Below are positions 10,027 to 21,090 of a stretch of 64,000 nt of DNA, one piece after another. Source of the stretch: Duncaniella dubosii (GTDB taxonomy: Bacteria; Bacteroidota; Bacteroidia; Bacteroidales; Muribaculaceae); contig NZ_CP039396.1 in assembly GCF_004803915.1 (NCBI RefSeq), positions 1,612,001 through 1,676,000 on the forward strand, read 5' to 3'. The notes under the pieces were generated by a model, which did no database searches, was not told where the DNA came from, and saw only the letters and a program-made list of their open reading frames with translations. The position numbers were made by a program, and so were the translations under genes. Position 1 is the stretch's first letter. Every line of letters starts with the position of its first letter.

Positions 10027-12081
10027 ATGAAGCAGTCTCCCATACTTGCATTGATGGCTGTAGCGCTGGTGTCGCTTCCGGCCATGTTTGCGCAGACTCC
10101 GAAAGACAAGTCCGCCTCGGTATCCGCGCCCAAAAGCGCTCCTGCGCAACGCAAGAGCGTCATCCGTCCGACTATCCCTGATGCCGACCGTCATGAACCG
10201 GGCAAGGTTTTCCTTGAGCGGGCTGACCGCCTGATGTATGATCAGGTCCGCGACTCTGATGTGCAGGTGCTGGTCGGCAATGTGCTGTTCCGCAAAGGCG
10301 ACATGTATATGTATTGCGATAGCGCTCGATTCAACGAGGCGACATCGTCGCTTGACGCTTTCCGCAATGTCCACATGGAGCAGGGCGATACATTGTTCGT
10401 CTATGGTGATGAACTGTATTATAACGGTCAGACCGAACTTGCCGAACTTCGTGCATACGCCGGGAAAAATGTGCGCCTTATCAACAGGGATGTGTCTCTG
10501 ACGACAGATGTCTTCTTCTACGATATGGCTGCAGATGTCGGCTATTATGAAACCGGCGGCACTCTGACCGACAAACAGAATACCTTGCGTTCGCTTCAGG
10601 GCTTCTACTATCCCGCGACAAAGGACGCCTTCTTCTATCTTAATGTCGATCTTACCGGCCCGCGGGAGAACGACACTCTGAAAATGTTTACCGACTCGCT
10701 GACCTATAACACTGCGACAAACATCGCCCAGCTGATGTGTCAGACGCTTATCGTAAACAAGGACGGTGAGATTAACTCTTCGTCGGGGTTCTATGACACC
10801 AAGCAGGGGCTTGCCGATCTATATGACCGTTCGCGCGTCCACACCCGTCGTGGAAATTATCTGACGGGCGACACTCTTTTCTATGACCGTGAAAAGGGCT
10901 ATGGCGAAGCTTTCGGCAACATGATTCTGACCGATTCTGCCCGTCAGTCGGAACTCCGGGGCGAGTATGGTTTCTATAATGAACTCACTGACTCGGCTTT
11001 TGTAACCGGCAATGCCCTTGCGATGGAATATTCCAAGGCTGATACTCTTTATCTGCACGGAGACACGATCAAGGCATACATGCTTGAGGATTCGACGAAA
11101 GTCACCGACGTATACCGTCGTGTACGTTTCTTCCGCAACGACATTCAGGGGCTTTGCGACTCGCTCAGCTCGGTCGAGAGAGATTCCATATTATATATGT
11201 ATTATCACCCGATAATCTGGAACGGTGACAATCAGATAGCCGGCAATGTGGTCTATCTCCATTTCAATGACTCCACAGCCGACTGGGCGCGACTTCCTGA
11301 ATCGGGACTTGTGGCTCAGCACGTCGGTGAGGACTGTTATAATCAGCTTGCCGGAGCGGACATGACGGCATGGTTCAATGATTCTACTATCCGCCGCTTA
11401 TATGTCGAGGGCAACGTGCAGCAGATAATGTTCCCGATGGAAAACGATTCGACCTACAACAAGTTTGTTTTCACCGAGAGCAGTTATATGGATGCATTTT
11501 TCAATGGCAATGACATAGAGCATCTTATCATGTGGCCGGAGACTACAGGAAAGGCTACACCTCTCTATCTTGCCAAGCGTTCGGCCTACTATCTCGAACC
11601 GTTCAGATGGTTCGGCCCGCTGCGTCCGATGTCGCCCGACGAAGTATTTGATTATCCTCCTGAAATGGCTGAGTTGAGTTCGCTTCAGCTTTTCAAGAAG
11701 GTTAGCCCTACGGCATATTCAATCCGAGGCACGATGCTTGGAAAGCCTAAACCGCAGGAACCGCAGACTCCCGTTCCTTTGAAGGCGGCATCCACAGTAG
11801 CCGGACAGCCTTCGGAAAATTCATTGCCGGTGGCTGTAGACTCTGTTTTGCAAGCAATTCCCGACTCATTGCCGGCGGCGACTGATTCACTTCGCATACA
11901 GGCTGACTCGCTTGGGGTGGAGACAGATTCAGTCTCTGTGAATCCGGCTGGGCTTTATGTGCCTGAAATCGAACCGCATGCCTATAGCTTTCCGATGGAA
12001 AATAAATCACATGGGGCTGCTCCGGGCGTGAGTCTGAATGATATAATCGGAATAAAAACTAAAGAGGAGGTTGAATCATGA
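10027..12081 (+). CDS. OstA-like protein (LptA/LptD N-terminal domain family)
   Basis: The 684-residue protein has a signal peptide (ends near AMFAQ) followed by repeated beta-strand units such as DVQVLVGNVLFRKGDMYMYCDSA and GDTLFVYGDELYYNG, typical of the OstA/LptA beta-jellyroll that shields the lipid of LPS in transit. Residues from about 575 on are low complexity with repeated DSL units (VDSVLQAIPDSL, ATDSLRIQADSL). It lacks the C-terminal barrel of LptD. A role in LPS transport is inferred from the fold. The stop overlaps the mutL start (ATGA). Confidence 0.85.
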   Translation: MKQSPILALMAVALVSLPAMFAQTPKDKSASVSAPKSAPAQRKSVIRPTIPDADRHEPGKVFLERADRLMYDQVRDSDVQVLVGNVLFRKGDMYMYCDSARFNEATSSLDAFRNVHMEQGDTLFVYGDELYYNGQTELAELRAYAGKNVRLINRDVSLTTDVFFYDMAADVGYYETGGTLTDKQNTLRSLQGFYYPATKDAFFYLNVDLTGPRENDTLKMFTDSLTYNTATNIAQLMCQTLIVNKDGEINSSSGFYDTKQGLADLYDRSRVHTRRGNYLTGDTLFYDREKGYGEAFGNMILTDSARQSELRGEYGFYNELTDSAFVTGNALAMEYSKADTLYLHGDTIKAYMLEDSTKVTDVYRRVRFFRNDIQGLCDSLSSVERDSILYMYYHPIIWNGDNQIAGNVVYLHFNDSTADWARLPESGLVAQHVGEDCYNQLAGADMTAWFNDSTIRRLYVEGNVQQIMFPMENDSTYNKFVFTESSYMDAFFNGNDIEHLIMWPETTGKATPLYLAKRSAYYLEPFRWFGPLRPMSPDEVFDYPPEMAELSSLQLFKKVSPTAYSIRGTMLGKPKPQEPQTPVPLKAASTVAGQPSENSLPVAVDSVLQAIPDSLPAATDSLRIQADSLGVETDSVSVNPAGLYVPEIEPHAYSFPMENKSHGAAPGVSLNDIIGIKTKEEVES

Positions 12082-13991
12082 GCGATATCATACGTCTTCT
12101 CCCGGATTCTGTCGCAAACCAGATAGCAGCGGGCGAAGTCATCCAGCGTCCTGCATCGGTCATAAAAGAGCTTGTCGAAAACTCTATTGATGCCGGTGCG
12201 ACTTCGGTTACAATTATTCTTAAAGATGCCGGCCGGACGCTGATACAGGTAATAGACAATGGCTGTGGAATGAGCGACACTGACGCGCGTCTTGCATTCG
12301 AACGCCATGCGACATCCAAAATCCGTAAGGCTGATGACCTGTTCTCGCTTTCGACAATGGGATTCCGTGGCGAGGCTCTTGCTTCAATCGCTGCGATCGC
12401 TCAGGTCGATTTGCGCACTATGCTTAAAGGCGAGACAATCGGTACTCGTCTGGTCATCAATGGCTCTAAGGTTGAAAGTCAGGAGCCGGAGGCTTGTGCT
12501 CAGGGGAGCAACCTGATGGTCAAGAATCTGTTTTTCAACGTGCCCGCACGCCGTAAGTTCCTTAAAAAAGACTCTGTGGAACTTAGCAACATCATGCGTG
12601 AGTTCGAGCGTCTTGCGCTTGTCAATATCGGGGTTGATTTCACTCTGATCAGCAATGATGTCACTCTCCATTCGCTCAGGAGGGCTTCGCTCAAACAGCG
12701 TATCGCCGATTTGTTCGGCCGTTCGCTCGACAAACAGATTGTCCCTCTCGACACCGATACGTCTATCGTCAGGATAAACGGCTTTATCGGTTTGCCTGAG
12801 AACGCCCGTAAGCGTAATGCGTTGCAATATCTCATGGTCAACGGCCGCAATATGCGTCATCCGTATTTCCATAAGGCCATCATGCAGTGCTACGAACGTC
12901 TGATTACGGCTGACGTGCAACCCAACTATTTTATAAATCTGACTGTTGATCCCGAGACGATAGATGTCAATATCCATCCGACCAAGAGTGAGATAAAGTT
13001 TGAAAACGAACAGGCTATATGGCAGATTCTGACAGCGGCAGTCAGAGAATCGCTCGGACGATTCAATGCCGCTCCGGCGATTGATTTTGATGTCGATGAA
13101 GCACCTGAAATCCCGGTGTTTTCTCCTGACATTGACGCAGACCATGAGGTCATACTCGAGGAGGGTTATAATCCTTTCTCACAACCGGCTCATGCGACCC
13201 GCAGTTCGTCCTTGTCAGGAATGGGATCATCTGTTTCCGGCCTGGGGACATCGGAGAGCAGAAAAATATCCTCCCTCTCCGTGAACCATGCGCATACATC
13301 AGAGCGTTTTCAGGACTGGGAAAAGCTTTATGACGATTTCGTCAAGAAGCGTGACGACGGTTACGCCTCGATGGTCGAGAGTAAGGTCAATCGGTCAGAA
13401 AGCGAGCTTGAACTTGACAATGAAGCTCCTGTGAGCGCCACGCTGCAACTGAAAAACTCCTATATCCTTACCCCGTCTCGCGATGGTCTTATGATAATCG
13501 ACCAGCACAGAGCGCATAAACGCATTCTCTACGACAGCTATCTGGCGAAAGTCAAGGAACGCGACATGGTGTGTCAGAACACCATGTTCCCTGAAATAGT
13601 CGAACTCTCCCCTGCACAGAATGCGGTTTTGGCCGATATCGCTCCGTCGCTTGAAGACCTTGGCTTCGCCATATCGCCGCTTGGCGACAATTCATGGAGC
13701 ATCACGGGCATTCCTTCGATGCTCGGTGGTGCAAATCCACGTGATCTGCTGCTCGGCATGATAGAGAGTGTCACTGAGACAGGAGAGGAACTTGCTTCGT
13801 CACTTCAGGAAAGGATTGCGCTTTCGATGGCCCGTAGCAGCGCTATAAAGCGCGGGCAAGTGTTGAGTGCTACTGAAATGGATAAGCTTATCAGCGATTT
13901 GTTCCGTCTTTCGACTCCTGCGCGAACACCCGATGGCAAAACGGTGTTTACTATTGTGAATATCGAGGATATTTCCAAAATGTTGGGCTGA
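12078..13991 (+). CDS. mutL: DNA mismatch repair protein MutL
   Basis: The 637-residue protein has the GHKL ATPase motifs of MutL: IAAGEVIQRPASVIKELVENSIDAG, DNGCGM, ATSKI and GFRGEAL. A Ser/Gly-rich linker (about residues 360-440) leads to the C-terminal dimerisation domain. There the endonuclease motif DQHA(x)2E(x)4E reads DQHRAHKRILYD (about residue 474), with Lys and Asp replacing the two Glu, and the late CPHGRP motif reads TPARTPDG. Nicking activity is therefore doubtful. It couples MutS mismatch recognition to strand removal. It overlaps the OstA-like gene by 4 bp. Confidence 0.95.
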   Translation: MSDIIRLLPDSVANQIAAGEVIQRPASVIKELVENSIDAGATSVTIILKDAGRTLIQVIDNGCGMSDTDARLAFERHATSKIRKADDLFSLSTMGFRGEALASIAAIAQVDLRTMLKGETIGTRLVINGSKVESQEPEACAQGSNLMVKNLFFNVPARRKFLKKDSVELSNIMREFERLALVNIGVDFTLISNDVTLHSLRRASLKQRIADLFGRSLDKQIVPLDTDTSIVRINGFIGLPENARKRNALQYLMVNGRNMRHPYFHKAIMQCYERLITADVQPNYFINLTVDPETIDVNIHPTKSEIKFENEQAIWQILTAAVRESLGRFNAAPAIDFDVDEAPEIPVFSPDIDADHEVILEEGYNPFSQPAHATRSSSLSGMGSSVSGLGTSESRKISSLSVNHAHTSERFQDWEKLYDDFVKKRDDGYASMVESKVNRSESELELDNEAPVSATLQLKNSYILTPSRDGLMIIDQHRAHKRILYDSYLAKVKERDMVCQNTMFPEIVELSPAQNAVLADIAPSLEDLGFAISPLGDNSWSITGIPSMLGGANPRDLLLGMIESVTETGEELASSLQERIALSMARSSAIKRGQVLSATEMDKLISDLFRLSTPARTPDGKTVFTIVNIEDISKMLG

Positions 13992-14060
13992 AAGTCCGCA
14001 ACTTGACAGTTGAAATTGTAATTTTCATATATTCATCACAAAAACGATTCTTTTATAATC

Positions 14061-15247
14061 ATGACAGTTCGTATCATCATAAGTCTCATACTGCTTTTGT
14101 CCGGCTCGGTTGCTATGGCAAATGGCGGTGCTGATGATATCCGGGTGTCACTGCTGACTGCACGTGCCGGAGCTGATATATATCAGCTCGAAGGGCACAC
14201 GGCATTGAGAATTCAGTCGCCCGACAGGGGGACTACGTGATAAACTGGGGACTCTTTGATTTTGAAGCGCCGAACTTCGTGTATCGTTTTGTCAAAGGAG
14301 AGACAGACTATATGGCCGGAGCGGCTTCGACCGATAGATTTCTTGAAATGTATCGCCGTGAAGGCCGTGCGGTCGTGGAGCAGACATTGAATCTGACACC
14401 GGCAGAGAAGATGCGCGTCATAGAGCTTACAGACAGGAATCTGTTGCCCGCCAATCGGGTCTATCGCTATAACTACGTGCTCGATAATTGTGCGACACGC
14501 CCTCTTGCAGTGATAGAGCAGGCGATTGGTGACACACTGTCGCTCGGAGTCGCTTCTCTTCCGGCAGAAGATGTGTCTACTTTCCGCAATGCGATGAGAC
14601 ATTATCACGTCAACTATCCGTGGTATCAGTTCGGCATCGACCTTGCTCTCGGAAGCGGGATTGACCGCCGGATTTCGATGCGTGAAATGTCGTTTGCCCC
14701 TGAAGCGCTTGAAGACATGCTTTCACTCGCCATGCGCCCTGACGGAGTGAAACTCGTGGACAATACAGCAGTGCTTGTGGGTGCGGAAGGTGCGTCGCCT
14801 GTGCTGTCGCCTACTCCTTGGTTTCTTACTCCGATGTTCTGGTGCAATCTTGTATTGGTCGTTTCGGTTGGCGTGTCGGCAGCGCAGATTCGCAGAAAAT
14901 CTCCGGGAGTTGCCGCTAAAATATTCGACACACTGTTCTATCTCGTAATGGGACTGACCGGGTGTGTGATCATCTTCCTTGTGGTCATTTCCGTCCATGA
15001 GGCAACGTCGCCCAACTGGCTGTTGCTTTGGCTCAATCCCCTGTGCTTCATCCCGGTTATAGCCGTCTGGGTAAAAAGAATGGAAAAGTTGTTGTTTTCC
15101 TATCAAATTCTTAACTTTGCATCATTGATTACCCTCCTTGTCCTGTTTTGCTGTGGAGTGCAATCACCCAATGCTGCATTCATCCCGCTTATCGTGGCTG
15201 ATGGAGTGCGGGCATTGTCATGTATAATAGCCAACAGAAACGCCTGA
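14061..15247 (+). CDS. lnb: Lnb-like lipoprotein N-acyltransferase (DUF4105) membrane protein (frameshifted)
   Basis: The start at 14061 gives a signal peptide (MTVRIIISLILLLSGSVAMA). The frame breaks in the G5 run 14227-14231; one extra G joins IQSPDRG to DYVINWGLFDFEAPNF, for about 395 residues. The N-terminal half has the conserved EGHTALRI and VLDNCATRPL segments of the periplasmic DUF4105 domain, whose His and Cys are candidate catalytic residues. The C-terminal half carries about four membrane segments (around 14830, 14930, 15020 and 15100). The family has been linked to N-acylation of lipoproteins in Bacteroides, as I recall; that function is assigned by family only. Its TGA overlaps the ATG of the next gene. 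Confidence 0.75.
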
Positions 15248-16934
15248 TGTCATCACGTAAAAATCATCCGATAAGTACCCGTTTGGCAAGTGTGCTTGTA
15301 GTCTCGCTTGTGTCAATCGGCATCGGCGCGTTTACGCCGGTGTTCGCCTCGCGTCCTGTTGCAGCTCCGAATGCAAAGAAGGGAGCTGAAGGCAACAACT
15401 ACACACTTACTCGTCCGGCTTTGGTGGTCGGAATATTTGTCGAAGGGCTTGATGCGGACTATGTAAACCTCCTTCGCGACAACTTCACCAAAAACGGCTT
15501 CAACCGTTTCATCACTGACGGTGTGACGATTGAAGATGTCAATTACGGAACGGATCTCGATGCCACCGCCGCTACGGCCATGCTGATGACTGGCGCAGCC
15601 CCGAGTGTCAACGGAGTTCCGGCGGCAAGAGCTTGGGACACAGAGACGAAATCGGACTATCCGATATTGCTTGATCAGGCAAAAATAGGCAATTTTACCG
15701 ACGAGACTTTCTCGCCGTCATCATTGCGCGTATCGACAATCAGCGATGAGGTGCGTATAGCTGACGGAGGTATCGGTCTGGTGCATTCGGTCGCTCCCGA
15801 TGCTCAGATTGCCATCATTCTTGCCGGACATGCCGGAAACAGTGGTTTCTGGCTCAATGAATTCAACGGCAAATGGAGCACATCGACCTATTATCGAGAT
15901 GTCCCGGCTGCGATTGCAAAACGTAACTATGGCATAACGCTTTCGTCGCGTCTCGACACCATATCTTGGACTCCGTCGCTACCTCTTGAACTCTATCCTG
16001 ATCTTCCCGATTATAAGAAGCAATTTCCGTTCCGCCATAATTTCCCGGCCAAAAATCCGAACAGGTTCAGGGCTTTCAAGGCTTCCGCTCCCGAAATCAT
16101 GAGGTTGCGGAGATTGGTGTCGACTATATTTCCTCGTTGAACCTTGGAGGGCGCGGGGTAACCGATATGCTCAATCTCGGATTTAATGTCAGCCCTTATC
16201 CTTATGGACGAGACACTGATACACGCGTTGAGACGATGGATGCCTATATCCGTCTTGACTCGGATATAGCAAACATCGTCCAAGCGATTGAAAAAGGTCC
16301 GGGAATGGCAAATTCAGTCATTTTCATCGCAGGCACTCCCGGTCCTTCGGGAAGCAAGCGCGAGGACGAACGCTGGAATATTCCGGCCGGACAGTTCTCA
16401 CCGAAACGGGCTATGTCGCTGCTCAACATCTATCTGATTGCCATTCACGGTAATGGAGAGTATGTGAGCGGATACTACGACGGTTATTTCTTTTTAAATA
16501 GAAAACAGATTAAGGAAAATGGACTTGACGAGCGCACGATACGCCGTGAAAGTGCGGAATTCCTTACACGAATGAGCGGCGTGACCGCTGCATATACAAT
16601 CGACGACATTCTCGAACGACGTGCCGGGGAAGACGCACATGCCCTCCAGCGCAATACGTCGATCGACCATGCCGGAGATGTGATGATAGTGGTCAATCCC
16701 GGATGGGAAATCGCTGATTCGTCATCCGAGAGCGTAGCTGAAACGCAGCTCCCGGTCATCAGAAATGTAGCTACGACCTCGCCGGTCTATATACTTGCGC
16801 CGACCGTAGCCCCGGCTAAGATTGAGTCGCCGGTCGATGCGCGTGTGATAGCTCCGACGGTCACAAGGATTTTAAGAATACGGTCGCCCAACGCGGCTTC
16901 CCTCCCTCCGTTGCGCTTCCAAAAGAGCAAGTAA
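15247..16934 (+). CDS. Alkaline phosphatase / type I phosphodiesterase superfamily protein, exported (frameshifted)
   Basis: The start at 15247 overlaps the previous stop (TGATG), and gives a signal peptide with ...GIGAFTPVFA. The first half contains GIFVEGLDADYVNLL and TDLDATAATAMLMTGAAPSVNG, the metal-binding and nucleophile regions of the alkaline-phosphatase/nucleotide pyrophosphatase fold, although the usual first metal-binding Asp appears as Glu. The frame breaks at 16090-16096 (CCC or AAA); one extra base restores NHEVAEIGVDYISSLNLGGRGVTD and gives about 562 residues. The C-terminal 90 residues are divergent. The substrate is unknown. Coupling to the Lnb-like gene suggests an envelope role. 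Confidence 0.7.
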
Positions 16935-17008
16935 CATCAGAGTCATGATGTTGCGCGTATTATTAAAATCCAGTTATAAACAAGTTACAAAGATTACCAA
17001 ATAAAATT

Positions 17009-20000
17009 ATGTCATTTCAATCATTCCTCACAAAGATTTTCGGAAACAAGTCGACCCGAGACCTAAAGGAAATCGAACCCATCGTGAAGAAAATCGAGGC
17101 TCTTGAGCCTGAGGTCAAGCAACTCACTATAGATCAGCTCCGCGAGCGCATCGACAATGTGCGTGCGGACATCAGTCAGGCAATTTCCGCTGAAAAAGAA
17201 GAAAACGAACGCCTTCGCATTGAAGTCGAAGAGCTTCCTTTCGACCAGCGTCAGCCGGTCTGGGACAAGATCGACCGCAATGAGAAGACCATGCTTGACA
17301 CTATCGAGGATAAACTTAATGAGCATCTTCCCGAAGTGTTTGCTGTCGTTCGTGAAACCGCAGCCCGTTTTGCAGCCAATGAGACTATCGTGGTAAAAGC
17401 TACACAGCTTGACCGTGAGCTTGCGGCACAGGGCCGTGATTTTGTGAGCATTGACGGAGACAATGCCATCTGGAAAAATCATTGGCTTGCCGGTGGCAAT
17501 GAGATGAAGTGGGACATGATTCACTATCGTGTGCAGCTCATCGGCGGTATCGTGCTTCATCAGGGTAAGATTGCCGAGATGGCTACCGGCGAGGGTAAGA
17601 CCCTCGTGGCTACGCTGCCGGTATTCCTCCGCTCGCTTTCAGGACGCGGTGTGCATGTTGTGACAGTCAACGACTACCTCTCGAAGCGTGATTCCGAGTG
17701 GATGGGACCGCTGTACATGTTCCACGGTTCGACTGTCGATTGCATTGACAAGCACCAGCCCAACACTGCTGCCCGTCGTGCGGCCTACAACTGCGACATC
17801 ACTTTCGGTACGAACAACGAATTCGGTTTCGACTATCTTCGTGACAACATGGCGATGTCGCCTGCCGATATGGTGCAGCGCAAGCATTACTATGCGATTG
17901 TCGATGAGGTCGACTCAGTGCTTATCGACGATGCCCGTACACCGCTCATCATCTCAGGTCCGGTTCCCAAGGGTGACGACCAGCTGTTTGACGAATACCG
18001 TCCGAATGTTGAGAAGGTTGTTGAAGCCCAGCGCAAGCTTGTCACCAAGATTCTTGCCGAGGCCAAGACCAAAATCGCTTCAGACGATAAGGAGACAAAG
18101 AAGGAAGGGGCATTGCTGCTCTACCGTGCGTTCAAAGGTCTGCCAAAGAACGGCGCGCTCATCAAGTTCCTCTCTCAGGAGGGAATGAAGAATCTCATGC
18201 TTGAAACAGAAGCATATTACCTTCAGGACAACAAGCGTGAGATGCCAAAGGTGACCGATCCGCTGTATTTCGTTATTGATGAGAAAAACCGTAGCGTCGA
18301 GCTTACCGACAAGGGTATTGACGAGCTTACCGGCAAGACCGGCGATCCGCAGTTCTTCGTGCTTCCTGACATCGCATCTCAGCTTTCGGAAACGGAACAT
18401 ATCGAAAATCTTGCCGAGCGTCAGCAGCGCAAGGATGAGCTTATGCAGGATTATGCAGTGAAGGCTGAACGTGTCCACACTGTCACTCAGCTTCTCAAGG
18501 CTTACACCCTTTTTGAAAAGGATGTCGAATATGTGATTGACGAAGGCAAAATCAAGATTGTCGATGAGCAGACAGGCCGTATAATGGAAGGTCGCCGTTA
18601 CAGCGACGGTCTCCATCAGGCTATCGAAGCCAAGGAACATGTTAAGGTTGAAGCTGCGACACAGACATTCGCTACGATTACTCTTCAGAATTATTTCCGT
18701 ATGTATCACAAGCTTGCCGGTATGACCGGTACGGCAGAGACAGAAGCCGGAGAATTCTGGGATATATATAGGCTTGATGTGGTGACAATCCCGACCAACC
18801 GTCCGATTGCCCGCATAGACATGAACGACCGTGTCTACAAGACCAAGAAAGAAAAATATGCAGCGGTGATTGATGAGATTCAGGATCTCGTTTCGAAGGG
18901 ACGTCCCGTGCTCGTCGGTACGACATCTGTTGAAATCTCGGAGCTTCTCAGCCGTATGCTTACCATGCGTCACATTCCACACAATGTCCTTAATGCCAAG
19001 CTCCATCAGAAAGAAGCGGAAATCGTGGCTCATGCAGGACGCAAGGGTATGGTGACAATCGCGACAAACATGGCCGGCCGTGGTACGGACATCAAGCTTA
19101 CTCCTGAAGTCAAGGAGGCCGGCGGTCTTGCCATCATCGGTACAGAGCGTCATGAATCGCGTCGTGTCGACCGTCAGCTCCGCGGACGTTCCGGCCGTCA
19201 GGGCGACCCGGGATCTTCCGTGTTCTATGTCTCTTTCGAGGACCAGCTCATGCGTCTCTTCGCTACTGACCGCGTAATGAAGATGCTCGACACCCTCGGT
19301 CTTGAAGAAGGAGAGCGCATAGAAAGCTCGATGGTCACCAACGCAATCGGAAATGCCCAGAAGCGTGTCGAGGAAAACAACTTCGGTATACGTAAACGTC
19401 TGCTTGAATATGACGACGTTATGAACAAGCAGCGTACATATATCTATAACCGCCGTCACCATGCTCTTCTTGGCGAACGCATCGGTATCGACATCGCGAA
19501 TATGATTTGGGATGTCATCGAGAATTTCGTTAATAACTACGGCCCGGCCGATTATCAGGATCTTGCTCTTGAACTTTTCCGAGTGCTCACGATTGAAGCT
19601 CCTTTCACAGAGGAAGAATACCGCAACATGTCGAAAGAGGATGCTGTCGAAAAGATCCATACAGCAGCTCAGGAGGCATTTGACCGCAAGAGCCAGCGCA
19701 TCCTTGAGGTTGCTCAGCCGGTGATTGTCGACTGTGTTGAAAACCGTGGATTCAAGGGGCGTATCGCTGTCCCGATGACTGATGGCAAGCGCTTCTTCAA
19801 TCTCGTTGTCGATATCGACGAGGCTTACAGAACCGGTTGCAAGTCTATAGTCAAGGAATGGCATAAAGCCGTCCTGCTCGTGACTATCGACGAACTCTGG
19901 AAGGAACATCTCCGTGAACTCGACCAGTTGCGTCAGAGCGTGCAGAATGCGTCATACGAACAGAAAGACCCGCTTGTGATTTACAAGGTTGAGTCGTTCC

Positions 20001-20443
20001 ATCTCTTTGAGGCGATGCTCAACAATCTGAATGTAAAGACCATGTCGACTCTCATGCGCGGTCAGATCTACGTACAGCAGGCTCCTCCCCAGCCGTCTCG
20101 TCCCCAGCAGCCGGCTACTGAACCTGAAACCGTAGAAACGGCCGAAGAAAATGCAGAGGCAGCTAATAATCCCGTTAAGCAGCCTGAGCCTCAGCAGCAG
20201 GAAGCACCGAAACCTCAGCCAAAGGTGGAACGCGCGATGCCTGAGCGTCCAAACGATTATTCGAAGTATCAGACTTCGCGTGAGAATCTTCCGGGTGAGA
20301 ATGCGCAGCGTGCGGCAGCTCAGGGTGCGAGTCAGCAGCAGGTGACACAACCGGTCAAATCCGGCCCGCGTATAAACCGCAATGATCCCTGCCCCTGCGG
20401 TTCAGGAAAGAAATATAAGAACTGTCATGGCAAGGGTCTGTAA
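17009..20443 (+). CDS. secA: Preprotein translocase ATPase SecA
   Basis: At 1144 residues this is a long SecA of the Bacteroidetes type. Visible motifs: Walker A region [13 protein letters not shown] (about residue 193), [20 protein letters not shown] (about residue 298), [22 protein letters not shown] and [15 protein letters not shown] Pro/Gln/Glu-rich linker (about residues 1030-1120) precedes the zinc-binding tail [18 protein letters not shown]. It drives export of unfolded proteins through SecYEG, including the many signal-peptide proteins in this window. A terminator follows the gene. Confidence 0.98.
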   Translation: MSFQSFLTKIFGNKSTRDLKEIEPIVKKIEALEPEVKQLTIDQLRERIDNVRADISQAISAEKEENERLRIEVEELPFDQRQPVWDKIDRNEKTMLDTIEDKLNEHLPEVFAVVRETAARFAANETIVVKATQLDRELAAQGRDFVSIDGDNAIWKNHWLAGGNEMKWDMIHYRVQLIGGIVLHQGKIAEMATGEGKTLVATLPVFLRSLSGRGVHVVTVNDYLSKRDSEWMGPLYMFHGSTVDCIDKHQPNTAARRAAYNCDITFGTNNEFGFDYLRDNMAMSPADMVQRKHYYAIVDEVDSVLIDDARTPLIISGPVPKGDDQLFDEYRPNVEKVVEAQRKLVTKILAEAKTKIASDDKETKKEGALLLYRAFKGLPKNGALIKFLSQEGMKNLMLETEAYYLQDNKREMPKVTDPLYFVIDEKNRSVELTDKGIDELTGKTGDPQFFVLPDIASQLSETEHIENLAERQQRKDELMQDYAVKAERVHTVTQLLKAYTLFEKDVEYVIDEGKIKIVDEQTGRIMEGRRYSDGLHQAIEAKEHVKVEAATQTFATITLQNYFRMYHKLAGMTGTAETEAGEFWDIYRLDVVTIPTNRPIARIDMNDRVYKTKKEKYAAVIDEIQDLVSKGRPVLVGTTSVEISELLSRMLTMRHIPHNVLNAKLHQKEAEIVAHAGRKGMVTIATNMAGRGTDIKLTPEVKEAGGLAIIGTERHESRRVDRQLRGRSGRQGDPGSSVFYVSFEDQLMRLFATDRVMKMLDTLGLEEGERIESSMVTNAIGNAQKRVEENNFGIRKRLLEYDDVMNKQRTYIYNRRHHALLGERIGIDIANMIWDVIENFVNNYGPADYQDLALELFRVLTIEAPFTEEEYRNMSKEDAVEKIHTAAQEAFDRKSQRILEVAQPVIVDCVENRGFKGRIAVPMTDGKRFFNLVVDIDEAYRTGCKSIVKEWHKAVLLVTIDELWKEHLRELDQLRQSVQNASYEQKDPLVIYKVESFHLFEAMLNNLNVKTMSTLMRGQIYVQQAPPQPSRPQQPATEPETVETAEENAEAANNPVKQPEPQQQEAPKPQPKVERAMPERPNDYSKYQTSRENLPGENAQRAAAQGASQQQVTQPVKSGPRINRNDPCPCGSGKKYKNCHGKGL

Positions 20444-20468
20444 AGAGAAACAATAAAATGAATACAGT

Positions 20469-20502
20469 TAAGGAGCGCAGAGTTTTGATTTTGCGCTCCT
20501 TA
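20469..20502 (+). terminator. secA terminator hairpin
   Basis: Perfect 11-bp inverted repeat (TAAGGAGCGCA and its complement) with a 12-nt loop, 25 bp after the secA stop, followed by a short T-rich stretch. Confidence 0.65.
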
Positions 20503-20549
20503 TGTTTACAGAATTTATAATAGTCAATCCTTAATAAAATTATACCGGA

Positions 20550-20924
20550 ATGAAAAAAATACTTGCTTTATTGCTTATTGTAGCATCGCTGGCTTCAGTT
20601 TCTTGTACAAAACGGGTGGAGGGTATATTGCGTGAAAATCCCGATGAAATAACGCAGCAGGAAGCTCTTAAACTTATGGATTGTTTCAACAAGGAGTTTG
20701 AGAAGGCACAGGCGTTGTATAAGGAAGGGGACAAAGCAGGCCTTGAGACTTACTTCAAGACCCCGGAATGGCAATTGGCAGAGCGTTGCCATTCAAAACT
20801 GTTGCAGGTGACACCTGAAATCGCGACAAATATCAGAGTCGCGGAAATGGAATTCAAATTTATTGAATTTGTCAATGGAGTGATACGAATGGGTATACCT
20901 CTCAGGGAATTGCCGGAAGAATAA
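20550..20924 (+). CDS. Small lipoprotein of unknown function
   Basis: The 124-residue product has a lipoprotein signal peptide, MKKILALLLIVASLASVSC, with Cys at residue 19. The mature part is mostly charged and probably alpha-helical (DEITQQEALKLMDCFNKEFEKAQALYKEGD). I recognise no family. It stands alone between the secA terminator and a long hairpin, so it likely has its own promoter. An outer- or inner-membrane-anchored periplasmic protein is the best guess. Confidence 0.7.
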   Translation: MKKILALLLIVASLASVSCTKRVEGILRENPDEITQQEALKLMDCFNKEFEKAQALYKEGDKAGLETYFKTPEWQLAERCHSKLLQVTPEIATNIRVAEMEFKFIEFVNGVIRMGIPLRELPEE

Positions 20925-20956
20925 TTCCTGACTTTGTTTGCGACAGGATATAGAAA

Positions 20957-21042
20957 TCCCGCCGGGAAAACGTCATCTGACCTTTTAATTAGCAAGCTGT
21001 GAGAAAGGTCTTTGTTTGGATATGACGGTTTTCCCGGCGGGA
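20957..21042. repeat. Long double hairpin between convergent genes
   Basis: Arms 20957-20976 and 21022-21042 form a 20-bp stem with one bulged G (core CCCGCCGGGAAAACGTCAT). Inside it a second 7-bp hairpin pairs GACCTTT (20979-20985) with AAAGGTC (21004-21010). It lies between the lipoprotein gene and gldN, which converge, and the right arm runs into AAAAATTTT. It probably ends transcription from both sides; a REP-like dispersed repeat is an alternative. Confidence 0.55.
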
Positions 21043-21090
21043 AAAATTTTATAGAAGGTAAATGAGAAAGGCGTAAGAAGGATAGAGAGG

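Noticed and set aside
12384..13145. 253-residue open frame antisense to mutL
   Set aside because: It is the complement of conserved mutL codons and has no recognisable protein character.
18080..19909. 609-residue open frame antisense to secA
   Set aside because: It lies fully inside secA, whose protein is conserved throughout. The antisense frame is a by-product of secA codon usage and shows no domain.
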